The notes under the pieces are model-generated. The model was given only the letters and a program-made list of their open reading frames with translations, made no database searches and was not told the origin of the DNA. The position numbers and the translations under genes are program-made. Shown here piece by piece: positions 44,004 through 52,611 of a stretch of 64,000 nucleotides of DNA. The DNA is from Bacteroidales bacterium. GTDB lineage: Bacteria > Bacteroidota > Bacteroidia > Bacteroidales > UBA932. The stretch covers positions 1 through 64,000 of the forward strand of contig JAFSJK010000018.1 of the NCBI GenBank assembly GCA_017439305.1, in the 5' to 3' direction. Each line of letters opens with the position of its first letter. Position 1 is the stretch's first letter.

Positions 44004-47000
44004 ATGAGCATCTACAGGACATCCGTCGACCATCCGGTCACGACCGCGCTGGTTTTCGTGGCGTTCGCGATCCTGGGCCTCTTCTCCCTGACCCGGCTTC
44101 CGGTGGACAATTTCCCGGATGTGGAGTCCAACGTCATCATGGTGATGTCGTCCTATCCGGGCGCCAGCGCCGAAGACGTGGAGAACAACCTCACGAAGGT
44201 CCTCGAGAACTCCCTGAACGGCGTTGCGAACCTCAAGGACATCACTTCCAACTCCCGGGAGAACATCTCGGTCCTGACCCTGGAATTCGAATACGGCACC
44301 GACATTGAAGTCGCGACGAACGACGTGCGCGACAAGCTGTCGATGGCCAGCCAGACACTCCCGGACGGGGCTTCTTCCCCGACCATCTTCAAGTTCAGCG
44401 CGGACGACATGCCCATCATGATCATGTCCGCGACGGCCGACCAGAGCGTTTCCGCCCTGGACAAGATCCTGGATGAACGGGTTGCTACGCCCCTGGCCCG
44501 CGTCACGGGCGTGGGTACGGTCTCCGTGAACGGCGCCCCGCAGCGGGAGATCCACGTCTACTGCGACCCGAACAAGCTGGAGGCCTACGGGCTCTCCATC
44601 GCCACCATTTCCCAGATCATCGCGGCCGAGAACCGGAACGTCCCTTCCGGCAGCATCGACATCGGCTCCGACACCTATACCCTCCGCATCAAGAAAGAGT
44701 TCCAGGATCCTTCCGAACTGGAAAACGTGGTCCTGGGCAACCTGAACGGGGGCGTAGTCTATCTCCGGGACGTCGCCCGCGTGACCGACGGCCTGGAAGA
44801 GAAATCACAGGAATCCTACACGAACGGCGTCCGCGGTGCGCAGATCATCATCCAGAAGCAGTCCGGCTACAATACCGTGAACGTCATCCGTGGCGTCAAG
44901 AAGGAACTGGCCAAGCTGCAGCGCAACCTTCCTTCCGACATCAAGATCACGCCGGTCGTCGACTCTTCCGATAACATTCTCCGGACCATCAACTCCCTGA
45001 AGGAGACGATCCTCATCACCTTCCTGGTGGTGATGCTCATCGTGTACATCTTCCTGGGCCGTTGGAAGGGTACCCTCATCGTCATCCTGTCCATCCCGAT
45101 CGCCCTCCTGGCTTCGCTGATGTACCTGTTTGCGACGGGTAATACGCTGAATATCATCTCAATGTCGGCCCTGTCGATTGCCATCGGCATGGTCGTGGAC
45201 GATGCCATCGTGGTCCTGGAGAACGTGACGACGCATCTGGAGCGGGGAGAAAAACCGAAGGAGGCCGCCGTCCACGGCACCGCCGAGGTGGGTATCTCCG
45301 TCATCGCCTCCACCCTCACGATGCTGTGCGTGTTCCTCCCGCTCACGATGATTTCCGGCATGGCCGGCATCATGTTCCGCCAGCTGGGCTGGATCGTGTC
45401 CATCATCATGATCGTCTCTACAACCGCCGCCCTTACCCTCGTCCCGATGCTGTGTTCGCAGCTCCTCACGATCGAGAACAAGAGCGGCCGCCTGTACCAC
45501 TTCATCTTCGACCCGGTGAACCGCTTCCTCGATGCCGTTTCCCGCGGGTACTCCCGGATGATCGCCTGGTGCATGAAGCACAAGCGGATCGTCCTGCTGG
45601 CTGCTGCCGTCATCTTTGCGGTGGTGATCGCCATCTATGTCCCCCGGATGAAGACCGAGTACTTCCCGACGGCGGACCAGGGCCGTATCCAGGTGTCCGT
45701 GGAACTGCCCATCGGGACGGCGCAGGACGTCACCCGCGACCTCGCGGCGCGTATCTACGAGAAGATTGTCGCCGACGTGCCCGAGGTCAAGGTGCTCAGC
45801 TATAACTTCGGCCAGGCCGATTCCCAGAATGCCTTCGCGTCCATGCGGAACAACGGCACCTACCTGATATCGATGAACATCAACGTCGGGTCGATGGAAA
45901 ACCGCAAGCGGTCCACCTCCGAGATTGCCGACCTCATCCGCGAGGACCTCAAGCTTTTCCCGGAAATCAACAAGTCCACCGTCACGGAAGGCGGCATGGG
46001 CATGGGCGGCCGCAGCGCCGTCCAGCTGGAGATCTACGGGTATGACTTTGAGACCACAGAGAACGAGGCCCGGAAGATCCGGGCGAAGATGCTGGAGAAT
46101 CCGAACTTCGTCCAGGTGGTCCTGAGCCGCGACCAGTACACGCCGGAATACGAGGTCGATTTCGACCGCGAGAAGCTGGCGCTCAACGGGTTGACTTCCA
46201 CTACCGCCGCTGCTGCCGTGAGTGCGGCGATGAGCGGTACCGTGGCCTCCTATTACCGGGAGGACGGTGAGGAGTACAATATCCGCGTCCGTTTCGCGCC
46301 GGAATTCCGCGAGAGCGTGGAGGACATCGAGAACATCGTGGTCCACAACGCGCAGGGCCGGGGCATCAAGGTGCGCGACCTGGGCCAGGTCGTGGAATCC
46401 CGCGTCCCGCCCACCATCACGCGCAAGAACCGTGACCGTTATATCACCGTCACCGGCATGATGGCCCGCGGACATGCCCTGAGTGAGGGCGTCGAGGCCG
46501 TGACGGCCCTGATGGAGGCTGAACCGCTTCCGGCCGAGCTGTCCTGGGACATCGGCGGCGACTATGAGGAACAGCAGTCCATGTTCTCCGACATGATCCT
46601 CCTGATGCTCCTCATCGTCATCCTCGTGTACATGGTGATGGCTTCCCAGTTCGAGTCCTTCCTGGGCCCGCTGGTGATCATGTTCTCCATTCCGTTCGCC
46701 TTCACGGGCGTCGCCCTGGGCAACATGCTCCACGGCATGGCTGTGGGTGTGATGAGCCTCATCGGCATCATCATCCTCCTGGGTATCGTGGTGAAGAACG
46801 GTATCGTCCTGATCGACTACACCATCCTGTGCCAGGAGCGCGGGATGAGTGTCCGGGAATCGTCCGTGACAGCGGCCCGGAGCCGTCTCCGCCCGATCCT
46901 GATGACCACCCTCACGACCGTCTGCGGCATGCTCCCGATGGCCTGGGGCCGGGGCGAAGGTTCCGAAATGTGGAACGGCCTCGGTGTCACCGTGGCCTGG

Positions 47001-47108
47001 GGTCTTTCCATCTCCACCCTCATCACCCTCGTCATCATCCCGGTCCTCTATTGCGGGATCACCGAACACCTCGAGCGCCGCAAGGCCCGTAAAAACGCGA
47101 AATCATGA
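44004..47108 (+). CDS. RND-family efflux permease (HAE1-like)
   Basis: The 1034-residue inner membrane pump has 12 helices and two large periplasmic loops. It begins MSIYRTSVDHPVTTALVFVA and contains the proton-relay helix motif SIAIGMVVDDAIVVLENV near 395, with a second half repeat LIGIIILLGIVVKNGIVLID near 920. This group exports drugs, dyes or detergents using the proton gradient; the substrate is unknown. Its stop overlaps the next start as ATGA (47105-47108). Confidence 0.95.
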   Translation: MSIYRTSVDHPVTTALVFVAFAILGLFSLTRLPVDNFPDVESNVIMVMSSYPGASAEDVENNLTKVLENSLNGVANLKDITSNSRENISVLTLEFEYGTDIEVATNDVRDKLSMASQTLPDGASSPTIFKFSADDMPIMIMSATADQSVSALDKILDERVATPLARVTGVGTVSVNGAPQREIHVYCDPNKLEAYGLSIATISQIIAAENRNVPSGSIDIGSDTYTLRIKKEFQDPSELENVVLGNLNGGVVYLRDVARVTDGLEEKSQESYTNGVRGAQIIIQKQSGYNTVNVIRGVKKELAKLQRNLPSDIKITPVVDSSDNILRTINSLKETILITFLVVMLIVYIFLGRWKGTLIVILSIPIALLASLMYLFATGNTLNIISMSALSIAIGMVVDDAIVVLENVTTHLERGEKPKEAAVHGTAEVGISVIASTLTMLCVFLPLTMISGMAGIMFRQLGWIVSIIMIVSTTAALTLVPMLCSQLLTIENKSGRLYHFIFDPVNRFLDAVSRGYSRMIAWCMKHKRIVLLAAAVIFAVVIAIYVPRMKTEYFPTADQGRIQVSVELPIGTAQDVTRDLAARIYEKIVADVPEVKVLSYNFGQADSQNAFASMRNNGTYLISMNINVGSMENRKRSTSEIADLIREDLKLFPEINKSTVTEGGMGMGGRSAVQLEIYGYDFETTENEARKIRAKMLENPNFVQVVLSRDQYTPEYEVDFDREKLALNGLTSTTAAAAVSAAMSGTVASYYREDGEEYNIRVRFAPEFRESVEDIENIVVHNAQGRGIKVRDLGQVVESRVPPTITRKNRDRYITVTGMMARGHALSEGVEAVTALMEAEPLPAELSWDIGGDYEEQQSMFSDMILLMLLIVILVYMVMASQFESFLGPLVIMFSIPFAFTGVALGNMLHGMAVGVMSLIGIIILLGIVVKNGIVLIDYTILCQERGMSVRESSVTAARSRLRPILMTTLTTVCGMLPMAWGRGEGSEMWNGLGVTVAWGLSISTLITLVIIPVLYCGITEHLERRKARKNAKS

Positions 47109-47398
47109 AAGCGATATTCATAGTGTATAACCAGGCTTACAATCAGGAGATTGTCGAGCTGCTGGAAGCCTGCGGACAGCGTGGGTATACCGTGTGGGAA
47201 GAAATTGGCGGACGGGGGAGCGAGACGGGTGAACCCCATCTGGGAAACCATGCATGGCCAACCCAGAACCATGCGGTACTCACCGCGGTGGACGATTCGC
47301 TGGTGGATGAAATCATGCTGCGTCTCCGGGAAACGGACCGGGACAATGCCAAGCTGGGCCTCCGGGCCTATGTGCTCCCGGTGGAGGACGCGTTGTAA
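47105..47398 (+). CDS. PII-like PG0541-family transporter-associated protein
   Basis: The 97-residue protein begins MKAIFIVYNQAYNQEIVELL and has a ferredoxin-like PII-type fold pattern with GGRGSETGEPHLGNHAWPTQ in the loop region. It matches the PG0541-type small proteins that follow RND pumps in Bacteroidales. By analogy with PII proteins it may bind a small ligand and tune the pump, but this is inference. It is translationally coupled to the RND gene by a 4-base overlap. Confidence 0.8.
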   Translation: MKAIFIVYNQAYNQEIVELLEACGQRGYTVWEEIGGRGSETGEPHLGNHAWPTQNHAVLTAVDDSLVDEIMLRLRETDRDNAKLGLRAYVLPVEDAL

Positions 47399-47409
47399 AA
47401 ATTATTTGC

Positions 47410-47417
47410 TATATTTG
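47410..47417 (+). promoter_or_regulatory. Promoter -7 box of trxA
   Basis: TATATTTG followed by CG lies 22 bases upstream of the trxA ATG. No convincing -33 TTTG is seen. Confidence 0.6.
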
Positions 47418-47439
47418 CGAAACGCTAAAACCCTTTGAT

Positions 47440-47754
47440 ATGCCGAAAGTAGCAACCAATACCAATTTCGAGGAGCTTCTCCAGGACGGGAAGCTCGTCA
47501 TCGTGGATTTCTGGGCCACCTGGTGCGGCCCCTGCCGGATGCTTTCTCCGCTCCTGGACGAGGTCGAGGAGGAGATGGCTGACAAAGTCACCGTCGTCAA
47601 GGTCAATGTGGACGATGCCGACGAAATCGCGATGCGGTACCGCATCATGAACATCCCCACCCTTCTGTTCTTCAAGAATGGACAGCTGGTGGACAAGACC
47701 GTGGGCGCCATGCCCAAGAATGTCCTGGTGGACAAGATCAACGCTAACCTTTAA
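47440..47754 (+). CDS. trxA: Thioredoxin
   Basis: The 104-residue cytoplasmic protein has the redox motif FWATWCGPCRML near residue 30 and the cis-Pro block IMNIPTLLFFKNG near 75. It reduces protein disulfides. Length is standard. It begins a run of closely spaced plus-strand genes reaching trmB. Confidence 0.96.
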   Translation: MPKVATNTNFEELLQDGKLVIVDFWATWCGPCRMLSPLLDEVEEEMADKVTVVKVNVDDADEIAMRYRIMNIPTLLFFKNGQLVDKTVGAMPKNVLVDKINANL

Positions 47755-47760
47755 ATAGTT

Positions 47761-48408
47761 ATGAAGAAAATTCTCGTCGTAGCCGCCCTTTTCGCTTCGA
47801 TGGCGGTTGCCAGCGCCCAGCAGTTCGGCGTGATCGGCGGACTCGCCCTCTCCACCTTGGACGGCGCCAAGAACCCCAAAGAAAACAAGCTGATGACCCT
47901 GTACCAGGCCGGTGTCGCCTTCAAGGCCGACCTCGGTGCGGGCTTCGCTCTCCAGCCCACCCTGACCTATCAGGTCAAGGGCGCCAGCGTCAAGCAGGGC
48001 AATGACATCACCTCCACCTCCAAGACCGGTTTCGTGGAGCTCTCCGTCGGTGCCCAGTGGGGACCGGACCTGCTGGCTTTCCGCCCTTACCTGTTCGTCG
48101 AGCCTTACGTCGGCTATGGTGTCGGCGGAAGCGAGAAACTCGGCTGGTCGAATATCAGCGAGGAACTCCTGAAGAAGTACAATACGGCCCTGAGCGAAGC
48201 CAAGAACAAGCTCGAGTATGGTGTCGGCGCCGGTCTCGGCGTGGAAATCGCCCAGCATATCCAGCTCTCCTGCCAGCTGTTCCGCAATTTCGGCCCGCTG
48301 TACAAGCAGGATAAGTTCGGAGAAGGCGACCTGGCGAAGGTCAAGTCCGCCTATGATGGCCTCAAGAACTATCAGGGCGTCAAGATCAACCTGGCCATCC
48401 TGTTCTAA
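47761..48408 (+). CDS. Outer membrane beta-barrel protein (PorT/OmpX-like)
   Basis: The 215-residue product has signal MKKILVVAALFASMAVASAQ and alternating beta strands ending KINLAILF, with a terminal aromatic as usual for barrels. The pattern (FGVIGGLALSTLDG at the mature start, GFALQPTLTYQVKGA, FVELSVGAQWGP, YLFVEPYVGYGVGG) fits the small 8-stranded outer membrane family. The function is unknown. It lies 6 bases after trxA. Confidence 0.75.
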   Translation: MKKILVVAALFASMAVASAQQFGVIGGLALSTLDGAKNPKENKLMTLYQAGVAFKADLGAGFALQPTLTYQVKGASVKQGNDITSTSKTGFVELSVGAQWGPDLLAFRPYLFVEPYVGYGVGGSEKLGWSNISEELLKKYNTALSEAKNKLEYGVGAGLGVEIAQHIQLSCQLFRNFGPLYKQDKFGEGDLAKVKSAYDGLKNYQGVKINLAILF

Positions 48409-48411
48409 CCG

Positions 48412-48945
48412 ATGCCGGAGCGTAGGGCTGTCGTTTTCTGCTCGGCCAGTTACGACATCGATCCCAAGTACAACGAGGCAGCGCGTGAAGTAGTTCGCGC
48501 GCTGCGTGCTTATGGATGGACCCTGGTCTCGGGCGGCAGTTTCCGGGGAACGATGGGCGCGGTTGCGGACGAGATGGAGCGGCAGGGAGGCTGTCACATT
48601 GGCGTGCTGCCCCGTTTCATGGCCGGTCTGGAGTATCCGCGGCTGAATGAACTGGTGTGGACCGATACGATGGCGGAGAGGAAGGAGCGGATGCGGGAAG
48701 GCGCTTCCGCCGTCATTGCCCTTCCCGGCGGCATCGGCACCCTTGACGAGTTGATTGAAACCCACGTGCTGGCCAAACTGGGCCGTTTCCAGGGGAAGAT
48801 ATTTGCCCTGAATCTGGATGGGTTCTTTGAGCCTTTCAAGGCGTTGCTGGACCACTATGAGAAAACCGGCATGCTGGATGCCCGCGACCGCGGCCTGGTG
48901 GTTTTCGCCGATACGGTGGAGGAATTGGCCGGATATCTGAAATAA
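48412..48945 (+). CDS. LOG-family nucleotide phosphoribohydrolase (TIGR00730)
   Basis: The 177-residue protein has the Rossmann-like LOG fold with AVVFCSASYDIDPKYNEAAR at the start, SGGSFRGTMGAVADE near 42 and the hallmark PGGIGTLDELIETH near 105. LOG enzymes release free bases from nucleoside 5'-monophosphates. In bacteria without cytokinin signalling the role is uncertain, possibly nucleotide salvage. Confidence 0.88.
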   Translation: MPERRAVVFCSASYDIDPKYNEAAREVVRALRAYGWTLVSGGSFRGTMGAVADEMERQGGCHIGVLPRFMAGLEYPRLNELVWTDTMAERKERMREGASAVIALPGGIGTLDELIETHVLAKLGRFQGKIFALNLDGFFEPFKALLDHYEKTGMLDARDRGLVVFADTVEELAGYLK

Positions 48946-48951
48946 GGAAGG

Positions 48952-49929
48952 ATGGACCTGCAAGAAATCAAAGTTTTTCTCTCCGGCCCGCTGGCGGAGG
49001 TGGATGCGATGCTGGAGGAATCCCTCCGGAGCGACATCGCGCTGCTGTATGCGACGAACCGGTCCCTGCTTTTGCAGGGCGGAAAGCGGATGCGCCCCGC
49101 CCTGTCGCTGCTGTCTGCCGGGGCCTGCGGCGGCATCAACCCGGATTCCATCCGCTTTGCGGCCGCTTCGGAACTGATCCACAACTCTACGCTTCTGCAC
49201 GACGATGTCGTGGACGGGGCGACGCTGCGGCGGGGAAGGCCGACGGTGATGTCCATCCTCAGCGGCCCGGCCTCGGTGCTGCTGGGAGACTTCTGGCTGG
49301 TAAAAGCCGTCCGATGCATCCTGGATGCCTCCCGGGAAAGTGAACGGGTGATCCGCCTGTTTGCCAAGACGCTTTCCGATCTGGCGGAAGGGGAGTTGCT
49401 CCAGATGCAAAAAGCATCCTCCGCGGATACTACCCGGGATGATTACCTGCGCATCATCTATTCCAAGACCGCATCCCTGTTCGAGGCGTCCGTCCTGTCC
49501 GGGGCTGTTTCCGCCGGGGCTCCGGAGGAGTGGACGGCGGCTCTCGCCGGTTATGCGCGGAACCTTGGCCTCGCCTTTCAGATAAAGGACGATATCTTCG
49601 ACTATGCCGGCGGAGATTCGCTGGGAAAGCCGGTGGGCATCGATCTCCGAGAGCAGAAAATCACCCTTCCACTGCTTTGTGCGCTGGATTCCGTACCGAC
49701 GGAAGAGGCCGCGGAGGTCCGGTCCAAGGTCCGCCGGATCGTCGATGCGCCGGAATCGGCGGAACCGGTGCGCGACTTCGTGCTGACGCACGGCGGTGTG
49801 GAAGGCGCGGCCTCCGAAATGGAAAAATACATCGATACGGCGATTTTCTGTCTGGAGGAACTTCCCTCTTCCACGGAAAAATCGTATCTTGCACAATTGG
49901 CCCGTTATGTGGGCGAAAGAGCTTATTGA
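48952..49929 (+). CDS. Polyprenyl diphosphate synthase (trans-isoprenyl type)
   Basis: The 325-residue protein has the first Asp-rich motif LLHDDVVDGATLRRGRPT near 83 and the second DDIFDYAGG near 215. It extends an allylic diphosphate with isopentenyl units, probably making the side chain of menaquinone, which fits the menG gene in the window. The residues setting chain length cannot be judged here. It starts 6 bases after the LOG gene. Confidence 0.93.
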   Translation: MDLQEIKVFLSGPLAEVDAMLEESLRSDIALLYATNRSLLLQGGKRMRPALSLLSAGACGGINPDSIRFAAASELIHNSTLLHDDVVDGATLRRGRPTVMSILSGPASVLLGDFWLVKAVRCILDASRESERVIRLFAKTLSDLAEGELLQMQKASSADTTRDDYLRIIYSKTASLFEASVLSGAVSAGAPEEWTAALAGYARNLGLAFQIKDDIFDYAGGDSLGKPVGIDLREQKITLPLLCALDSVPTEEAAEVRSKVRRIVDAPESAEPVRDFVLTHGGVEGAASEMEKYIDTAIFCLEELPSSTEKSYLAQLARYVGERAY

Positions 49930-49932
49930 GAG

Positions 49933-50925
49933 ATGGAAACCCTGGCCAGCAACGCACCGGTAGCAGCGGCCCTCCACCAGATGGCGGAGAGCGGCCGGAT
50001 CCCGCATGCGATGCTGTTCCACGAGAACGACGGCGGGGGAGCCTTCCCTCTCATCCTCGGCTTCCTGGACGAGGTGTATGGGCATAATCCCCGTGTCGCG
50101 AAGCTCATCCATCCCGACATCCATTTTGTCTTTCCGGTCACCGGACCGGCCAAGGACAAGCCGGTTTCGGACCAGTTCATCCGCCCGTGGCGCGAGTTGC
50201 TGCAGGAGAATCCCTGCTTTTTCGAGAACGAGCTCTACACTGCCCTCGGCATCGAAGGGAAACAAGGGCTCATCTCGGTCAACGAAGCCCGTTCCATCCT
50301 GGACAAACTGTCTCTGTCCGCCGTAGAAGGCGGGTATCGGACGGTCGTGATGTACTTGCCCGAGAAAATGAACCAGCAGGCGGCCAACGCCCTCCTGAAG
50401 ATGATCGAGGAACCGCCGGAGAACACGCTTTTCCTGCTGGTCACGCTTCAGCCCGAAAAGGTGATGACGACCATCTTCTCCCGTTGCCTTTTCCTGCGTG
50501 TCCCGCCATTCTCGCGGGAGGAGGACCGTGCCATCCATGCGAAGGAAGTGGCGGAGACGACGGAATTGTCCGATTTGTTCCACGACTTGCTGGACGCACT
50601 GGTCCGCAAGGACCTTCTGGGTGCCTTGGAGACGGGAGAGGCCGTGGCCGCCCTGGAATCCCGGGAAAAGCAGAAGGCTTTCTGCCGGGTGGCTTCGGAC
50701 GGACTACGGAACATTTTCCTGCTGCAGCAGGGACTTCCGGATCTGGCGGACCTCCTCGGAGACGAGCGGCCTTTCTTCGAAAAGATGGCCGCGACGCTCC
50801 GTCGCAACTTCCCCCGCCAGGCCCTCGCCGCCCTGGACAGGGCGCTTTTGCTGCTGGAGCGGAACGTAAACCAGAAAATCCTGTTCACCGACCTGGTGGA
50901 CCGGCTCTATATATCAACGCTATGA
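49933..50925 (+). CDS. holB: DNA polymerase III delta'-like subunit (shortened, no zinc module)
   Basis: The 330-residue AAA-type clamp-loader subunit shows IPHAMLFHENDGGGAFPLIL where the P-loop should be, so Walker A lacks its Lys. The LIHPDIHFVFPV block and YLPEKMNQQAANALLKMIEE (sensor region) are typical of Bacteroidales delta'. The four-cysteine zinc module expected between the P-loop and LIHPD is absent. Loss of ATP binding is normal for delta', loss of the zinc module is not. The stop overlaps the ricT start. Confidence 0.85.
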   Translation: METLASNAPVAAALHQMAESGRIPHAMLFHENDGGGAFPLILGFLDEVYGHNPRVAKLIHPDIHFVFPVTGPAKDKPVSDQFIRPWRELLQENPCFFENELYTALGIEGKQGLISVNEARSILDKLSLSAVEGGYRTVVMYLPEKMNQQAANALLKMIEEPPENTLFLLVTLQPEKVMTTIFSRCLFLRVPPFSREEDRAIHAKEVAETTELSDLFHDLLDALVRKDLLGALETGEAVAALESREKQKAFCRVASDGLRNIFLLQQGLPDLADLLGDERPFFEKMAATLRRNFPRQALAALDRALLLLERNVNQKILFTDLVDRLYISTL

Positions 50926-52088
50926 TGGATTCAAACGAAAATGTAAGATATGACTGCTTCCGCGGGTGCGTGATCAGCGGAAATGAGGAGACGGGGATGG
51001 AGGAGATCCGCTACCGCCAGGGTTGCTGCAAGTTGGAGGTGTACGACTACCTCAAGGGCATCGGCCAGGAGCAGTTCGGCAACCTCTTCGAGGTCCGTTT
51101 CAAGAATACCCGCAAAGGCATCTATGTCAATGCCTCCGGCCAGAGCATCAAGACCGGCGACCTGGTTGTCGTTGAGGCGCAGACGGGCCACGATCTGGGC
51201 ATCGTGACCCTGGAAGGGCCGATCGTCGCGCGCCAGATGAAGTGCAAGGGCATCGACCCGGAAAAGACGGTCTTCAAGAAGATTTACCGGAAGGCGAAGC
51301 CTTTCGACATCGAACGCTGGCAGGACGCCATCGCCCGCGAGCAGGAAACGATGATCCGCTCCCGCGTGCTGGCCGCCAACCTGGGCCTGGAGATGAAGAT
51401 CGGCGACGTGGAATTCCAGGGGGACGGTACGAAGGCCATTTTCTATTATATCGCCGATGGCCGCGTGGATTTCCGGCAACTGATCAAGGATTTCGCCGAG
51501 GAGTTCCATATTCGCGTGGAAATGAAGCAGATCGGCGCCCGTCAGGAAGCGGGCCTCATCGGCGGCCTGGGTATCTGTGGGCGTGAACTGTGCTGCGCCA
51601 ATTACATCACGGAGTTCAAGTCCATCACGACCTCCGCGGCCCGGGTGCAGGACCTTTCCCTGAACCCGCAGAAATTGGCCGGCCAGTGCGGCAAGCTCAA
51701 GTGCTGCCTGAACTATGAGGTCTCGGCCTACATGGATGCCCACACCCGGATTCCGAAAGTGACGGAACCGCTTGAGTTCGAGGACGGTCTGGCTTACCTT
51801 GTGAAGACGGACATCCTCCGTGAGACGATGTATTTCTCCTATGAGAAAGGCTCCCTGGCAAAAATGTACCCGCTTCCGGCCTCCGAAGTGCGCGAAATCA
51901 TCATGATGAACCGCAACGGCCAGAAACCGGAAACGCTTCTTCCCGATGTGGAGCCGGCCGCCCCGGAATTCGTCTCCGCCGTCGGTGACGACAGCATCTC
52001 CCGCTTCGACGAGGCGCGCAAGAAAAAGCACCGGAACAAGTCTGGGAACCGGAATCGAAAGAATAACAAACCTAGGAAAGATGCGTAG
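50922..52088 (+). CDS. ricT: PSP1-domain regulatory protein RicT
   Basis: The 388-residue protein contains the PSP1 core: GNLFEVRFKNTRKGIYVNAS, then IGARQEAGLIGGLGICGREL followed by CCANYI, and KLAGQCGKLKCCLNYE. The Cys pairs bind an iron-sulfur centre in the RicT/YaaT family, which affects RNA processing and competence in Bacillus. A basic Lys/Arg/Asn tail (KKKHRNKSGNRNRKNNK) ends it. Start ATG 50922 overlaps the holB stop. Its TAG stop (52086-52088) lies inside the left arm of palindromic element copy 1, and its 3' end overlaps gldH by 8 bases. Confidence 0.92.
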   Translation: MMDSNENVRYDCFRGCVISGNEETGMEEIRYRQGCCKLEVYDYLKGIGQEQFGNLFEVRFKNTRKGIYVNASGQSIKTGDLVVVEAQTGHDLGIVTLEGPIVARQMKCKGIDPEKTVFKKIYRKAKPFDIERWQDAIAREQETMIRSRVLAANLGLEMKIGDVEFQGDGTKAIFYYIADGRVDFRQLIKDFAEEFHIRVEMKQIGARQEAGLIGGLGICGRELCCANYITEFKSITTSAARVQDLSLNPQKLAGQCGKLKCCLNYEVSAYMDAHTRIPKVTEPLEFEDGLAYLVKTDILRETMYFSYEKGSLAKMYPLPASEVREIIMMNRNGQKPETLLPDVEPAAPEFVSAVGDDSISRFDEARKKKHRNKSGNRNRKNNKPRKDA

Positions 52089-52611
52089 ATCGGGTATGAC
52101 TTCCACAAACCGTCGCTCCGCGACCCCTCCCATCAAAGATGGGCCCCTCCCTCTTATGCGCCCGAGGGTGGGCACAGGTTTGTGGAAGTCATACCCGATC
52201 TACATCGTGCTATTGATAATCTTAGTGTCGGGTTGCAAGGAACCGATGTCGGTGGAGAGGTTTGTGAAAGGGGAGGGACCGTATACGTTCTTCGTCGATC
52301 TGAGTGACAGTACGGCTACCTATGATTTTGAATTCTATACACGGGTGGATGCGCCGCTGGATTCCCTGCGGAAGTTGTCGGCCCTGCCGCTCCAGGTGAC
52401 TTGGACCTCTCCTTCTTTCCATGTTTTCCGGGAGGAAGTGTATATGCCCCTGGAGGGCAGGACTACCTTCTTCTCCCGGGAAGTCCGGGCTCCCTACCGG
52501 GCGGATATCCAGCCGGTGGAACCGGGACCCTGGACGCTGATGGTCCGGGCGGAAGATCTTCCGGAAGGATTCTGCGGACTGGGGTTGGTCGTCAAACGGA
52601 ATCGACAGTAA
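52081..52611 (+). CDS. gldH: Gliding motility lipoprotein GldH with element-derived N-terminus
   Basis: The 176-residue product is GldH-like: lipobox LIILVSGC (Cys 52), then VERFVKGEGPYTFFVDLSDS and DFEFYTRVDAPLDSLRKLS. GldH is a periplasmic lipoprotein of the gliding/type IX-linked set, though it also occurs in non-gliding Bacteroidales. Residues 2-41 come entirely from palindromic element copy 1, including NRRSATPPIKDGPLPLMRP, giving an abnormally long n-region before the hydrophobic stretch. ATG 52081 has AGGAAAG ahead of it; ATG 52156 inside the element would give a normal-length signal (MRPRVGTGLWKSYPIYIVLL). Confidence 0.8.
   Translation: MRRSGMTSTNRRSATPPIKDGPLPLMRPRVGTGLWKSYPIYIVLLIILVSGCKEPMSVERFVKGEGPYTFFVDLSDSTATYDFEFYTRVDAPLDSLRKLSALPLQVTWTSPSFHVFREEVYMPLEGRTTFFSREVRAPYRADIQPVEPGPWTLMVRAEDLPEGFCGLGLVVKRNRQ
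52085..52203 (+). repeat. In-frame palindromic element, copy 1 (gldH)
   Basis: The 119-base element has perfect 27-base inverted arms (52085-52111 and 52177-52203) around a 65-base core. The core holds three hairpins: GTCGC-TCC-GCGAC (52112-52124), CCCATC-AAA-GATGGG (52129-52143) and GCCC-GAGGGT-GGGC (52160-52173). It contains the ricT stop codon and encodes gldH residues 2-41. No flanking direct repeat or own gene is visible. Confidence 0.9.
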
